The position numbers and the translations under genes were made by a program. The notes beneath the pieces were generated by a model. That model searched no databases. It was given only the letters and a program-made list of their open reading frames with translations, and had not been told where the DNA came from. This document shows positions 24,969 to 32,751 of a stretch of 56,802 nt of DNA, one piece after another (within the stretch, counting starts at the first letter, position 1; every line of letters starts with the position of its first letter). The DNA lies in the NCBI GenBank assembly GCA_052173355.1, contig JBQMYS010000002.1:1-56802 (forward strand), read 5' to 3'. The DNA comes from JABZIP01 sp052173355 (GTDB taxonomy: Bacteria > Bacillota > Clostridia > Peptostreptococcales > Anaerovoracaceae).

Positions 24969-26870
24969 TTATTTTTCTGAAAGCACATCTTCACGTGATT
25001 TACCGTCCTCATAAATTTTGCGCAGTAAATCTTTTTTTAATACATATACGGATGTATCTGAAATTTCTATTGAGTGATTGTAGTATTTGCGCAGTCCGTC
25101 GATAGGAATTTGTTTGCGGGTTTTAAGGTCAATCGCTTTTGCATTTTTAAACACTCCGCTTTTAGGCATTTCCAGATATAAATCTTTTGTAAAAAACGAA
25201 CCGTAAGGCATATATGCGTGCTCGGCTACAATTCCGTTTTCGTAATTAAATAGATTGTGACCCAAATATAGCGTGTCTATGTGCTCAAGCCCTAAGATAT
25301 AGCTTATTGTAGGAAGAAAATCCATCTGTCCGCCGACATTGTGAACGGTTTTAGTAAATTGAGAATCTGCTTTCGGGACGTGTATCAAAAGGGGTATGTT
25401 CATTTTGTCATCCCAGCTATAATCGTGTTTCAGAAGTCTTTTCATGACCTTATCCGTTTCCTCGTCTCCGGGTAGCCCCATGTGATCGCCATAAAGTGCA
25501 AATACGCAATTTTCATAAAGCCCGGCTTTTTTAAATTCGTCAAATAGTATTTTAAGCGAGTAGTCCGTATATGCCGCACTTTCCAGATAGCGCCCCGCCA
25601 GAGTGTCTTTATCTTGATTTTTTAGTTTGATGAAATTGTATTTTTCAGGCATTTCATATGGATGATGGTTTGATAATGTTATTATGAAGCTATAAAAAGG
25701 TTCTTTAAATTTTTTGATATATTCTACGGCTTGAGGATAAAATTCACTATCGGAAAGTCCCCAACCGAGCCACTCAGTCATGCGAAAATCTCCGCCTCCT
25801 CTTGTGGTATCGCCGATTAGACCGCCGTAATAACGTTCAAAACCTAAGGAATTATAGACATCATCGCGGTTCCAAAATGCTCTGTTTTCAAAACCGTGGA
25901 GTACCGCAGTGTAATATCCTCGTTCGCGTAAAAGCCAAGGTAGACCTCTAAAATAGTTGTGCTCGTATATCTGATATGTGAATGCTTCGATTGAGCCCAT
26001 GAGTGAATTATTGCTGGTATATTCCGCATCGGAGGTGTTTCCTGTGCTCACTTGTTGGTAATAGTTGTCAAAATAAACGGTATCGGTTTTTATTAGGCTG
26101 TTCAGGAAAGGAGTAATTTCCTTGCCGTTATATTTGCGATTTATTAGAAAATTTTGGAATGACTCGATTTGTATTACAACAAGATTTTTATCTTTTCCGA
26201 TTCCGAAAAATTCACCTTTTTTTTCATGCTCATAATAATCCTTGAATGCTGTAAGATGGGGTTTCGATTCTATACCGAAAATTCCTGTAATTATGTCGGA
26301 AACATGATAGGTAAAGAATTCCTGTTTTGAGATTGATTGGCAAACAGGAGAAATACCGCTTAGGATAAATATGAAAAAAGCAATCAGGAGAGGGATTAAA
26401 CGCTTAAAAATGCTGATGCGTCTGCGATAAGTAAAAGTTTCTTTTTTTAAGTGTTTATAAAGTAGCGCACCGATTATAAACAAAGCATCGACAAGCATAT
26501 AAAAATTTACAGGTCTTAGAACCGCTATTATGTTTCCTTGAATATCAGAGAGCATTGATATATTGCCAAGCAACGTGATTGATAAGTATTTGTTGAAAAA
26601 GCTGCAATAAGTGACATCACAAAACATTAAGAACGAAAGTATAAAATATATTGTGGCAGGAATCCATTTTTTCTTGATATTATAAAACATGATGGCGGTA
26701 ATCCAAACGGAGAGTATAGTAATAGGTATAAATTCCGAATAAACGCCCATCATCAGATAAAAAAGAAAAAACTTTGAAATTACGAGAAAGATTGTTACAG
26801 GGAAAACAATTCCCCAGTTTGAATATATTTTTGTTATTGTATTTTTCAGGATTTTCAGTTGAGGATTCAT
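24969..26870 (-). CDS. ltaS: Lipoteichoic acid synthase family sulfatase (LtaS)
   Basis: Polymerises glycerol phosphate from phosphatidylglycerol onto a glycolipid anchor outside the membrane, or primes that reaction. The 633 residues have about five membrane helices in the first 175, then an extracellular sulfatase domain. Visible active-site parts include E236 (IQIESF), the nucleophile T279 in STGNTSD, a metal-site DH pair at D462-H463 (YGDHMG) and the substrate region SNHHPYE near 401. Length matches LtaS. It is transcribed divergently from fliD. Other paralogues may exist elsewhere, so the exact role is uncertain. Confidence 0.88.
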   Translation of the reverse strand: MNPQLKILKNTITKIYSNWGIVFPVTIFLVISKFFLFYLMMGVYSEFIPITILSVWITAIMFYNIKKKWIPATIYFILSFLMFCDVTYCSFFNKYLSITLLGNISMLSDIQGNIIAVLRPVNFYMLVDALFIIGALLYKHLKKETFTYRRRISIFKRLIPLLIAFFIFILSGISPVCQSISKQEFFTYHVSDIITGIFGIESKPHLTAFKDYYEHEKKGEFFGIGKDKNLVVIQIESFQNFLINRKYNGKEITPFLNSLIKTDTVYFDNYYQQVSTGNTSDAEYTSNNSLMGSIEAFTYQIYEHNYFRGLPWLLRERGYYTAVLHGFENRAFWNRDDVYNSLGFERYYGGLIGDTTRGGGDFRMTEWLGWGLSDSEFYPQAVEYIKKFKEPFYSFIITLSNHHPYEMPEKYNFIKLKNQDKDTLAGRYLESAAYTDYSLKILFDEFKKAGLYENCVFALYGDHMGLPGDEETDKVMKRLLKHDYSWDDKMNIPLLIHVPKADSQFTKTVHNVGGQMDFLPTISYILGLEHIDTLYLGHNLFNYENGIVAEHAYMPYGSFFTKDLYLEMPKSGVFKNAKAIDLKTRKQIPIDGLRKYYNHSIEISDTSVYVLKKDLLRKIYEDGKSREDVLSEK

Positions 26871-26954
26871 ACTGCAAATCTCCTTTCGATTGTGTTAACA
26901 AGTAAGATACGAAGCTAATTTTATCATAAGTTACTAAAAAAGTCTAATTTCTCT

Positions 26955-26980
26955 TAATTTTTTGGAGAATTTGACGATAT
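26955..26980 (+). promoter_or_regulatory. Candidate sigma-28 promoter of fliD
   Basis: TAAT, a 14-base spacer and GACGATAT, each one mismatch from the Gram-positive sigma-D pattern TAAA-N14/16-GCCGATAT. A FliA sigma gene lies 8 kb away, and filament-cap genes are typical sigma-28 targets. Confidence 0.5.
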
Positions 26981-26999
26981 AACATTCGTGAAATAATAT
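26971..26999 (+). promoter_or_regulatory. Overlapping sigma-A-like promoter of fliD
   Basis: TTGACG (26971-26976), a 17-base spacer and TAATAT (26994-26999). It shares bases with the sigma-28 candidate, so the two polymerase forms would compete or give dual control. Confidence 0.45.
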
Positions 27000-27037
27000 A
27001 AATCGTATAAAATATCTAACCGTTTAAGGGGGTTAAT

Positions 27038-29437
27038 ATGACAAATATAAATAGCATACAAGGTTCAAGAAGTGATTATTCCGCGAAAGGTTTTACGGGA
27101 CTTGCAAGCGGTATGAATACCGAAGAAGTTATTGAAAAATTAACGCTTGGAATTCAAAACAGAATTGATAGAATATCGAAAGAAGAAACCCGTAATACGT
27201 GGAAGCAGGAAGCGTATAGAGGTGTAATATCATCAATTACCAAATTTCAAGATAAGTATTTTTCGTTTGCCAATCCGGAAACGAACTTGTTAAGAACAGG
27301 ACTTTATAACAATTTTACGCGAACTGCACAAGGGGCGAATGCTGATAAAGTTCGTATGTCCAACAATACGGAAAAGGGTAATTCAAATTTTGAAATTACA
27401 AAGATAACGCAACTGGCAAAGCAGGCATCTTATGTGGGAAATACCGGCATAGATTCCGGTACTTTGCAGACCAAAAAACTTAAGTTTGGAAATATTACTG
27501 AAAATTTAGTTGCAAATAAAAGCATAGAACTAACTTATGACGGTGTCAGATATATGGTAAACATAGGCGAACAACCGACCATTCCGACAAATGATGAATC
27601 CAAGCTGATGGCTGATATTTTAAACAGGATTATGAAAGAAATTCCGCTTCAAGGAGGAAAACCGAGAGATACGCTCGCTACTAAATTGAAATTCACAAAT
27701 GATAACGGTAAATTGAAATTGGAAGCGACGGATCCTGCTGATAATAAAAAGTTTTCGGTGTCCGGAGGATTGGATGAAACTTTAAATGCACTTGGACTTG
27801 TGAAAGGAGTTCAAGGCGAGGGCGGAGTTCCGATTAACGGTACGAAAAATGTTAAAATCAAAACAACAAGACCTCAGAGCCTTGAGGGTAGAGAAATTGA
27901 TTTTGATTTGAACGGGCAAGTAAAGAAGCTTAAATTTACAAAAGAAGATAATGATGCAGTTATGGCACTTGCAGACGATAATGCAAAGACTGAAAAGATT
28001 GCGGAAATAATGAACCAAAGATTGGAAAGATTGTTTGGAGCGGGCAAGGTTACAGTAACGGCTGATAACGGAACACTTAAGATGAAAGCCGAAGATCCTA
28101 CTACTACTTTGTCGATTTCTTCACCGGATAAGGATACATTGGGTCCTAAAGGAATGTTTCCTATACCGGACAAGTCCAATAACAGACTGGATTTAAACGA
28201 TACGATAGCAAGTCTGGGTGTGCAGCCTTCAGAATTATCGACTAAGCCGAATGCAAAACCGGAAGATCATATTTACAAAATAAATGTAAACGGACGTGAG
28301 TTTTCTTTTAAAGGCGATACGAGGATTGCTGATGTGATAAAGAAAATTAGCGACGATGAAGATGCGGGTGTTGACATTGCATACTTGAATACAACAAACA
28401 AGTTTTCTATAGTTGCAGACGAAACAGGGGCTAGCGGCAGGCTTGAGTTTAAGGATGTCACCGGTGGAAATCTGGCTAAAAAGCTGTTTGGAAAAATTGC
28501 AGACGAAACTTTGACGGACGAGCAAAAAGGTATTACCGCAGGTCAAAATCTCAAGATGAAGATTAAATATCGAGGTGAAAATGCTGAAACGGATATTGAA
28601 AGAGCGAGCAATTCCGTAAAAATAGATAATACGGCATTTGAAGCAAAGGGTACATTTGAAGCCACAACTCCAAATGAAAATATTACGTTTAAAACAGATA
28701 TAAATACGGATGATGCAGTCAAGACTATCAAGGAAATGGCTGAAGATTATAATAAGATCTTAGAAGAAGTAAACAAGTTAATTACGACTAAACGAGAGGG
28801 CTTTAAAAACAAAAAACTGACCGATAGATATGAACCGCTTACGAAGGCTCAAAGAAAAGAAATGACATCTAAAGAAATTGAGGAATGGGAAAAGAAGGCA
28901 AAACAGGGGATACTGTTCGGTGATAGTGCACTGAGAAGTTTGTTATCCGATTTGAGGTTTGCATTTTCTAATCCGGTTGCGAATTTGGGTATGGGCAAAG
29001 ACATAGGTATAAGCACCGCATCTTCGTATTCGGGCAACGGTAAACTTGTGATAGATGAAAAAAAATTGAAAGAAGCTTTGACATCGAATCCTGAAAAAGT
29101 AATGAATTTCTTTAATGCACCTGCAACAACAAATTCAAATAGTGACGATTCTAAATATGCCGGCGGATTTGCTACCCGAGTAAGAAATATTATGGAAAGT
29201 TATGCAAAAACAGTCGGAGATAAAAAAGGCAGACTGGTAAATATAGCAGGTATAGAGGGGAATGCAACCACAAAGGGAAATTTAATTGAAAGGCAAAACG
29301 AGATTTTGGCAAAGAAAAGAGAGGCGCTCGAGGCGAAGCTTAAAGATGCAAGAACCAATTACGAGCGTAGATTTGCTATGATGGAGCGTTATATTGCAAG
29401 GATGAATCAACAAAGTTCATGGCTCTCGCAGCAGTAG
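27038..29437 (+). CDS. fliD: Flagellar filament cap protein FliD
   Basis: Forms the cap that folds flagellin at the filament tip. At 799 residues it is much longer than enterobacterial FliD (about 470). The N-terminal D0/D1 part is recognisable (GLASGMNTEEVIEKL, near residue 21). A long variable middle, probably surface-exposed, repeats an insert-like motif twice with KLKFTNDNGKLKLEA and VTVTADNGTLKMKA. The C-terminal coiled-coil tail ends in RMNQQSSWLSQQ, a typical FliD end. It leads an operon with fliS. The duplicated central domains explain the size. Confidence 0.9.
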   Translation: MTNINSIQGSRSDYSAKGFTGLASGMNTEEVIEKLTLGIQNRIDRISKEETRNTWKQEAYRGVISSITKFQDKYFSFANPETNLLRTGLYNNFTRTAQGANADKVRMSNNTEKGNSNFEITKITQLAKQASYVGNTGIDSGTLQTKKLKFGNITENLVANKSIELTYDGVRYMVNIGEQPTIPTNDESKLMADILNRIMKEIPLQGGKPRDTLATKLKFTNDNGKLKLEATDPADNKKFSVSGGLDETLNALGLVKGVQGEGGVPINGTKNVKIKTTRPQSLEGREIDFDLNGQVKKLKFTKEDNDAVMALADDNAKTEKIAEIMNQRLERLFGAGKVTVTADNGTLKMKAEDPTTTLSISSPDKDTLGPKGMFPIPDKSNNRLDLNDTIASLGVQPSELSTKPNAKPEDHIYKINVNGREFSFKGDTRIADVIKKISDDEDAGVDIAYLNTTNKFSIVADETGASGRLEFKDVTGGNLAKKLFGKIADETLTDEQKGITAGQNLKMKIKYRGENAETDIERASNSVKIDNTAFEAKGTFEATTPNENITFKTDINTDDAVKTIKEMAEDYNKILEEVNKLITTKREGFKNKKLTDRYEPLTKAQRKEMTSKEIEEWEKKAKQGILFGDSALRSLLSDLRFAFSNPVANLGMGKDIGISTASSYSGNGKLVIDEKKLKEALTSNPEKVMNFFNAPATTNSNSDDSKYAGGFATRVRNIMESYAKTVGDKKGRLVNIAGIEGNATTKGNLIERQNEILAKKREALEAKLKDARTNYERRFAMMERYIARMNQQSSWLSQQ

Positions 29438-29458
29438 GTGTGAAAAAGGAGAAATAAA

Positions 29459-29878
29459 ATGGCTTACGGGTATCAAAATTACAAAGAGCAATCTGTAGAA
29501 ACTATGACGAAAGGTGAAATGCTGATACTTCTATTTGAGGAATTTACAAAACGTCTGATTCGTGGAAAACTATATCTTGAAAGAAAAGAAATGGAAAATT
29601 TTGAAGCCGATATACAAAGGGCGATAGAAATAGTTTCTTATTTGATAGAGAGCCTTGATATGCAGTATCCTATAAGTAGAGAACTTTACAGGATGTACGA
29701 TTATTTTAAATTTGAACTTAATAGGATAAAGATAGCTAGGAAGCCCGAATTGATAGATGAAATTTTGCCTTTGGTTAAGGATATGAAAGAAAGTTTCAAA
29801 GAAGCGGATAAAAGAGCGAATCTTACAGCGCAATTTTCGGTTGGAAAACCGATTGATACTACACTTGGAGTGGGCTGA
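29459..29878 (+). CDS. fliS: Flagellin export chaperone FliS
   Basis: Binds the flagellin C-terminus and prevents early polymerisation. The 139 residues are an antiparallel helical bundle with the family start YQNYKEQSVETMTKGEMLILLFE. The conserved Tyr-x-x-Tyr is kept and a helix with YLIESLD lies in the middle. It follows fliD by 21 bp with a strong AAGGAG. Flagellin itself is not in the window. Confidence 0.9.
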   Translation: MAYGYQNYKEQSVETMTKGEMLILLFEEFTKRLIRGKLYLERKEMENFEADIQRAIEIVSYLIESLDMQYPISRELYRMYDYFKFELNRIKIARKPELIDEILPLVKDMKESFKEADKRANLTAQFSVGKPIDTTLGVG

Positions 29879-29900
29879 TTGAAGTTTATGGAGGAAACTT

Positions 29901-30332
29901 TTGGATAATTTTAATGCTACAAATAAGATTTTAGATAACTTAAAAAAGAAGTACAAATACATGGATAGTATTTTTACATTTACCAAGGATATGCAAAAAG
30001 CCTTTGAACTTGAAGATGCGGTTTCTTTTGAAAAAATCCTCGATATGCGAGGGGATGCCATGGTGCTGGTAAGCAAGCTTGATGAAGAAAATTTAGAAAT
30101 AATACAAAAACTTCCGGTAGCGCTTGCTGATAAAATGAGAGCGATTTTGTTCCCTAAAAAATATGGCAACGGAAACGTGGATGCACTAAAATTGGCAAAT
30201 CCGCTTGAAACAAATATTTATGATACGAACAAACAAATTGGGCAGCTTTTGGTTAAAATTGTAAAATTGGATACGGAGATTAGCGCAAAAGTAAACGGTA
30301 ATGCAAAAAACGGTATTGATATACGTGGCTAG
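29901..30332 (+). CDS. Small helical protein after fliS, FliT/FlgN-like
   Basis: A 143-residue, mostly helical protein; the first 75 residues look like a coiled coil, with regular hydrophobic spacing (DAVSFEKILDMRGDAMVLVSKL). The phrase ILDMRGDAMVLVSKLDEEN resembles the helix found in FlgN/FliT export chaperones. Position directly behind fliS supports a chaperone role, but the sequence evidence is weak. The start is TTG, five bases after GGAGG (29891-29895). Confidence 0.6.
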   Translation: MDNFNATNKILDNLKKKYKYMDSIFTFTKDMQKAFELEDAVSFEKILDMRGDAMVLVSKLDEENLEIIQKLPVALADKMRAILFPKKYGNGNVDALKLANPLETNIYDTNKQIGQLLVKIVKLDTEISAKVNGNAKNGIDIRG

Positions 30333-30343
30333 AAGGGAATGAA

Positions 30344-30937
30344 ATGCAAACTTTAAAGGATAAGATTTTAAGTGAAGGTCAGGTAATAGGCGACGATATT
30401 TTGAAAGTTGACGGTTTTTTAAATCATCAGATAGATGTTAAATTTTTAACGGAAATCGGAAAAGAATTTAAGAAAAGATTTGCGGAATCTCGTATTGATA
30501 AGATACTTACAGTTGAAGCCAGCGGTATAGCGGTGGCTTGTGAAACAGCCAGACATTTTGATTATATACCTGTGGTTTTTGCCAAAAAAGCAAAGCCTAA
30601 TACTATTGTTGAAGGTTGCTTCAGTGCGGAGGCTCGCTCGTTCACAAAGGGAACGGTCGCAAACTTGAGGGTTGTTAAAAAGTTTGTGAACGAAGGCGAA
30701 AAAGTGCTCATACTGGACGATTTTTTGGCTTCGGGCGAGGCGGCGGTTGCTCTCATTCGAATTGCCGAAAAAGCGGGGGCGGAAGTGGTCGGTTTCGGTG
30801 CTGTAATAGATAAGTCGTTTCAAGGTGGCAGAAAGCGCATCGAGGAGCTTGGTGTGAGAGTCGAGGCGTTGGCATCAATTTTGAAGTTTGAGGACGGTAA
30901 GCCGGTTTTCGCAGGCAATCAAGAAAACGAACGATAA
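30344..30937 (+). CDS. xpt: Xanthine phosphoribosyltransferase
   Basis: Converts xanthine and PRPP to XMP in purine salvage. The 197 residues have the PRPP-binding motif VLILDDFLASGEAA and the family features TVEASGIAVA and VVFAKKAKP. Length equals the Bacillus enzyme. It ends the fliD-fliS operon with 11 bp to the gene before it, an odd partnership; I found no xanthine permease and no guanine riboswitch. A nucleoside-binding lipoprotein follows after the terminator. Confidence 0.94.
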   Translation: MQTLKDKILSEGQVIGDDILKVDGFLNHQIDVKFLTEIGKEFKKRFAESRIDKILTVEASGIAVACETARHFDYIPVVFAKKAKPNTIVEGCFSAEARSFTKGTVANLRVVKKFVNEGEKVLILDDFLASGEAAVALIRIAEKAGAEVVGFGAVIDKSFQGGRKRIEELGVRVEALASILKFEDGKPVFAGNQENER

Positions 30938-30948
30938 ACATAAAAATG

Positions 30949-30988
30949 AAACATAAAGTTCATATGAATACGAACTTTATGTTTTTTT
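30949..30988 (+). terminator. Terminator after xpt
   Basis: A perfect 13-bp stem (30949-30961 with 30972-30984), ten-base loop and seven Ts. It closes the fliD-xpt transcript. Confidence 0.9.
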
Positions 30989-31012
30989 AATTCATAAAAA
31001 TGCAAAAATGGC

Positions 31013-31041
31013 TTTACTATTTTTATAAATAACATTATAAT
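31013..31041 (+). promoter_or_regulatory. Promoter of the BMP lipoprotein gene
   Basis: TTTACT (31013-31018), a 17-base spacer and a perfect TATAAT (31036-31041). The leader to the ATG at 31118 is about 70 bases and shows no purine riboswitch core. Confidence 0.6.
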
Positions 31042-31117
31042 TAAATTGTTATTAAGAAAATAGGCATATTTGAGCTTGAAAAGGTTTGATAAGCCTTAAA
31101 TTAAAAGGAGAATCAGA

Positions 31118-32236
31118 ATGAAAATGAAAAAGTTGTTATCAATCGTTTTAGTGCTTGCACTGGCATTCGCAGCTGTGGCTTGCGGCGATTCTAAAGTTGA
31201 CGAAAAGGCGCAGTCAAGTACGGACCTTTTTAAAGTTGGTGTTATATACATAGGAAGCATCAATGATGGCGGATTTACTCAAACACAGCATCAGGGTGTG
31301 AAAGCGATGGAAGATTACTTTGACGGTAAAGTTCAAGTGGCTTATATGGAAAATGTGAGCGACGAAGACAAGTCTGCTGCCAAAGCGGCTGCTACAAACC
31401 TAATTGATCAGGGATGCAGGGTTATAATAGGCGGAAGCTTCGGATTTGGTGATGCTCTTGATGAACTTGCAAATTCAGGAGATTATGATGATATAAATTT
31501 CTTGCATTTTTCGGGCAACAAAATGAATGATAAGAATTTTGGAAATTTCTTCGGCGCGACAGAAGAACCTAGATATTTGGCAGGTATTGTTGCAGGTATG
31601 ATGACAAAAACAAACAAGCTTGGATATGTCGGAGCGTTTCCTTATACTGAAGTTCAAATCGGAATCAATGCGTTTACTTTGGGAGCTCAGTCGGTAAATC
31701 CGGATGTTGAAGTAAAGGTTGCGTATGTAAACAGCTGGTATGATCCTGAAAGGGAAAGAAGTGCTGCTGATGAATTGTTGAACCAGGGCTGCGATATAAT
31801 ATCACAGCATTGCGATACAACAGGACCTCAGATTGCAGCGGCTGAAAAGGGAGCTTATTCAATAGGATATAACTTGGATACTTCAAACATAGATGCAGTT
31901 AAATCGGGATATTTGACTGCTCCTATATGGAATCATGAAAAATTCCTTATTCCTACAATCAAGGCTATGATGGAAGGAAAATGGAAGCCGGAGTCTTATT
32001 ACGGCTCTTTGAGGGATGGGTATGTAGGGCTTGCTCCTATGACAAATCTTGTGCCGGAAGATGTTAAGGAAAAGGTTTTGGATGTTCAGGACAAGATGAT
32101 AGCGGGAGAATTTGCACCGTTCTCGGGCAAGATTGAGTATGCTGACGGTAAGATTCTTTGTGAAGAAGGAAAAACACTTACAAGAGAAGAAATCTGGAAA
32201 ATTAACGGTCTTGTAAAAGGCGCAACAGGCGAATAA
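31118..32236 (+). CDS. BMP-family nucleoside-binding lipoprotein
   Basis: Substrate-binding lipoprotein of the BMP/PnrA/BmpA family, which usually delivers purine nucleosides to an ABC importer. The 372 residues start with a lipoprotein signal (core LLSIVLVLALAFA, lipobox AVAC). The family ligand region INDGGFTQTQHQGV follows. The bilobal fold continues with VIIGGSFGFGDAL and HFSGN. Its likely ATPase and permeases lie 5.7 kb downstream (37903-41427). A terminator ends this gene, so it can be expressed separately from the membrane parts. Confidence 0.88.
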   Translation: MKMKKLLSIVLVLALAFAAVACGDSKVDEKAQSSTDLFKVGVIYIGSINDGGFTQTQHQGVKAMEDYFDGKVQVAYMENVSDEDKSAAKAAATNLIDQGCRVIIGGSFGFGDALDELANSGDYDDINFLHFSGNKMNDKNFGNFFGATEEPRYLAGIVAGMMTKTNKLGYVGAFPYTEVQIGINAFTLGAQSVNPDVEVKVAYVNSWYDPERERSAADELLNQGCDIISQHCDTTGPQIAAAEKGAYSIGYNLDTSNIDAVKSGYLTAPIWNHEKFLIPTIKAMMEGKWKPESYYGSLRDGYVGLAPMTNLVPEDVKEKVLDVQDKMIAGEFAPFSGKIEYADGKILCEEGKTLTREEIWKINGLVKGATGE

Positions 32237-32263
32237 TCGTTTAATTTCAAAAATAAAAAGGAT

Positions 32264-32320
32264 AAAGTGCGCTCTAAAAATTGGGTATGAATCCAGCTTT
32301 TAGAAGCGCACTTTTTGTTT
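32264..32320 (+). terminator. Terminator of the BMP lipoprotein gene
   Basis: A long stem (AAAGTGCGC with GCGCACTTT, extended through TCTAAAA/TTTTAGA with one bulge, then GG/CC) ending in a T-rich tract. It lies 28 bases past the stop. Confidence 0.88.
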
Positions 32321-32387
32321 GAAATTGAATTATCAAAGTGATTTATTAGCTGTCTAATTATTTTTTTAAAATGTATATTAAAAAAAC

Positions 32388-32416
32388 TTGATAATATAAA
32401 TGCAGTGTGCTAATAT
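32388..32416 (+). promoter_or_regulatory. Promoter of the cobalamin-riboswitch operon
   Basis: TTGATA (32388-32393), a 17-base spacer and TAATAT (32411-32416), predicting transcription from about 32423. It sits in the 515-base gap between the BMP gene and the SBP gene; the rest of that gap holds the terminator, riboswitch and riboswitch terminator. A 10-bp inverted repeat (AGCTGTCTAA at 32348-32357 and TTAGACAGCT at 32430-32439) brackets the promoter. Confidence 0.6.
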
Positions 32417-32439
32417 ATATTCAGTAAATTTAGACAGCT

Positions 32440-32606
32440 TAATAATATGAAAATGCAGGTATAGGGAAGCAGGTGTAAATCCTGCGCGGTGCCGCCGCTG
32501 TAATATGGAGAAAGCTTTTTATGCCACTCGAAAGGGGAAGGCTAAGCGTTTCGAAGAAGTTGAGTCAGAATATCTAACTTGTGTTTTGCACCGAAACTCT
32601 ACGAGT
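32440..32606 (+). promoter_or_regulatory. Cobalamin (B12) riboswitch aptamer
   Basis: The aptamer core is recognisable. GGGAA with GCAGGTGTAAATCCTGC and GCCGCCGCTGTAAT lies at about 32464-32504. GCCACT lies near 32523, and the B12-box-like AGTCAGAATATCTAAC at 32563-32578. AGGTA near 32458 can pair with TATCT of the B12 box. A longer closing helix can form between 32426-32441 and 32663-32678 (14 of 16 positions pair), enclosing the whole aptamer. It should sense adenosylcobalamin or a related cobamide and turn down the downstream operon when B12 is plentiful. Confidence 0.9.
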
Positions 32607-32684
32607 CATGGAGGGTGTATACGGAGCTTGGAACAATTAGGCGAATGTTTTAGAGTGTTTTCTAAGCTGTTAAAATTTTAACGA

Positions 32685-32718
32685 GTATCACCGCACTGGG
32701 TGCGATGGTATTTTTTTT
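32685..32718 (+). terminator. Riboswitch expression-platform terminator
   Basis: An 11-position stem with one mismatch and two G-T wobbles (GTATCACCGCA with TGCGATGGTAT), a five-base loop and eight Ts. It lies between the aptamer and the SBP gene, so control is probably by transcription termination. Confidence 0.75.
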
Positions 32719-32751
32719 ATGGTAAAATCCAAAAAATTATAGGAGGAAACT

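Noticed and set aside
27874..29037. Several minus-strand frames opposite fliD
   Set aside because: Low-complexity Ser/Leu/Phe-rich translations, no start signals, antisense to a recognised gene.
30990..31117. Purine riboswitch between xpt and the BMP gene
   Set aside because: I looked for the conserved guanine/adenine riboswitch core and loops and did not find them.
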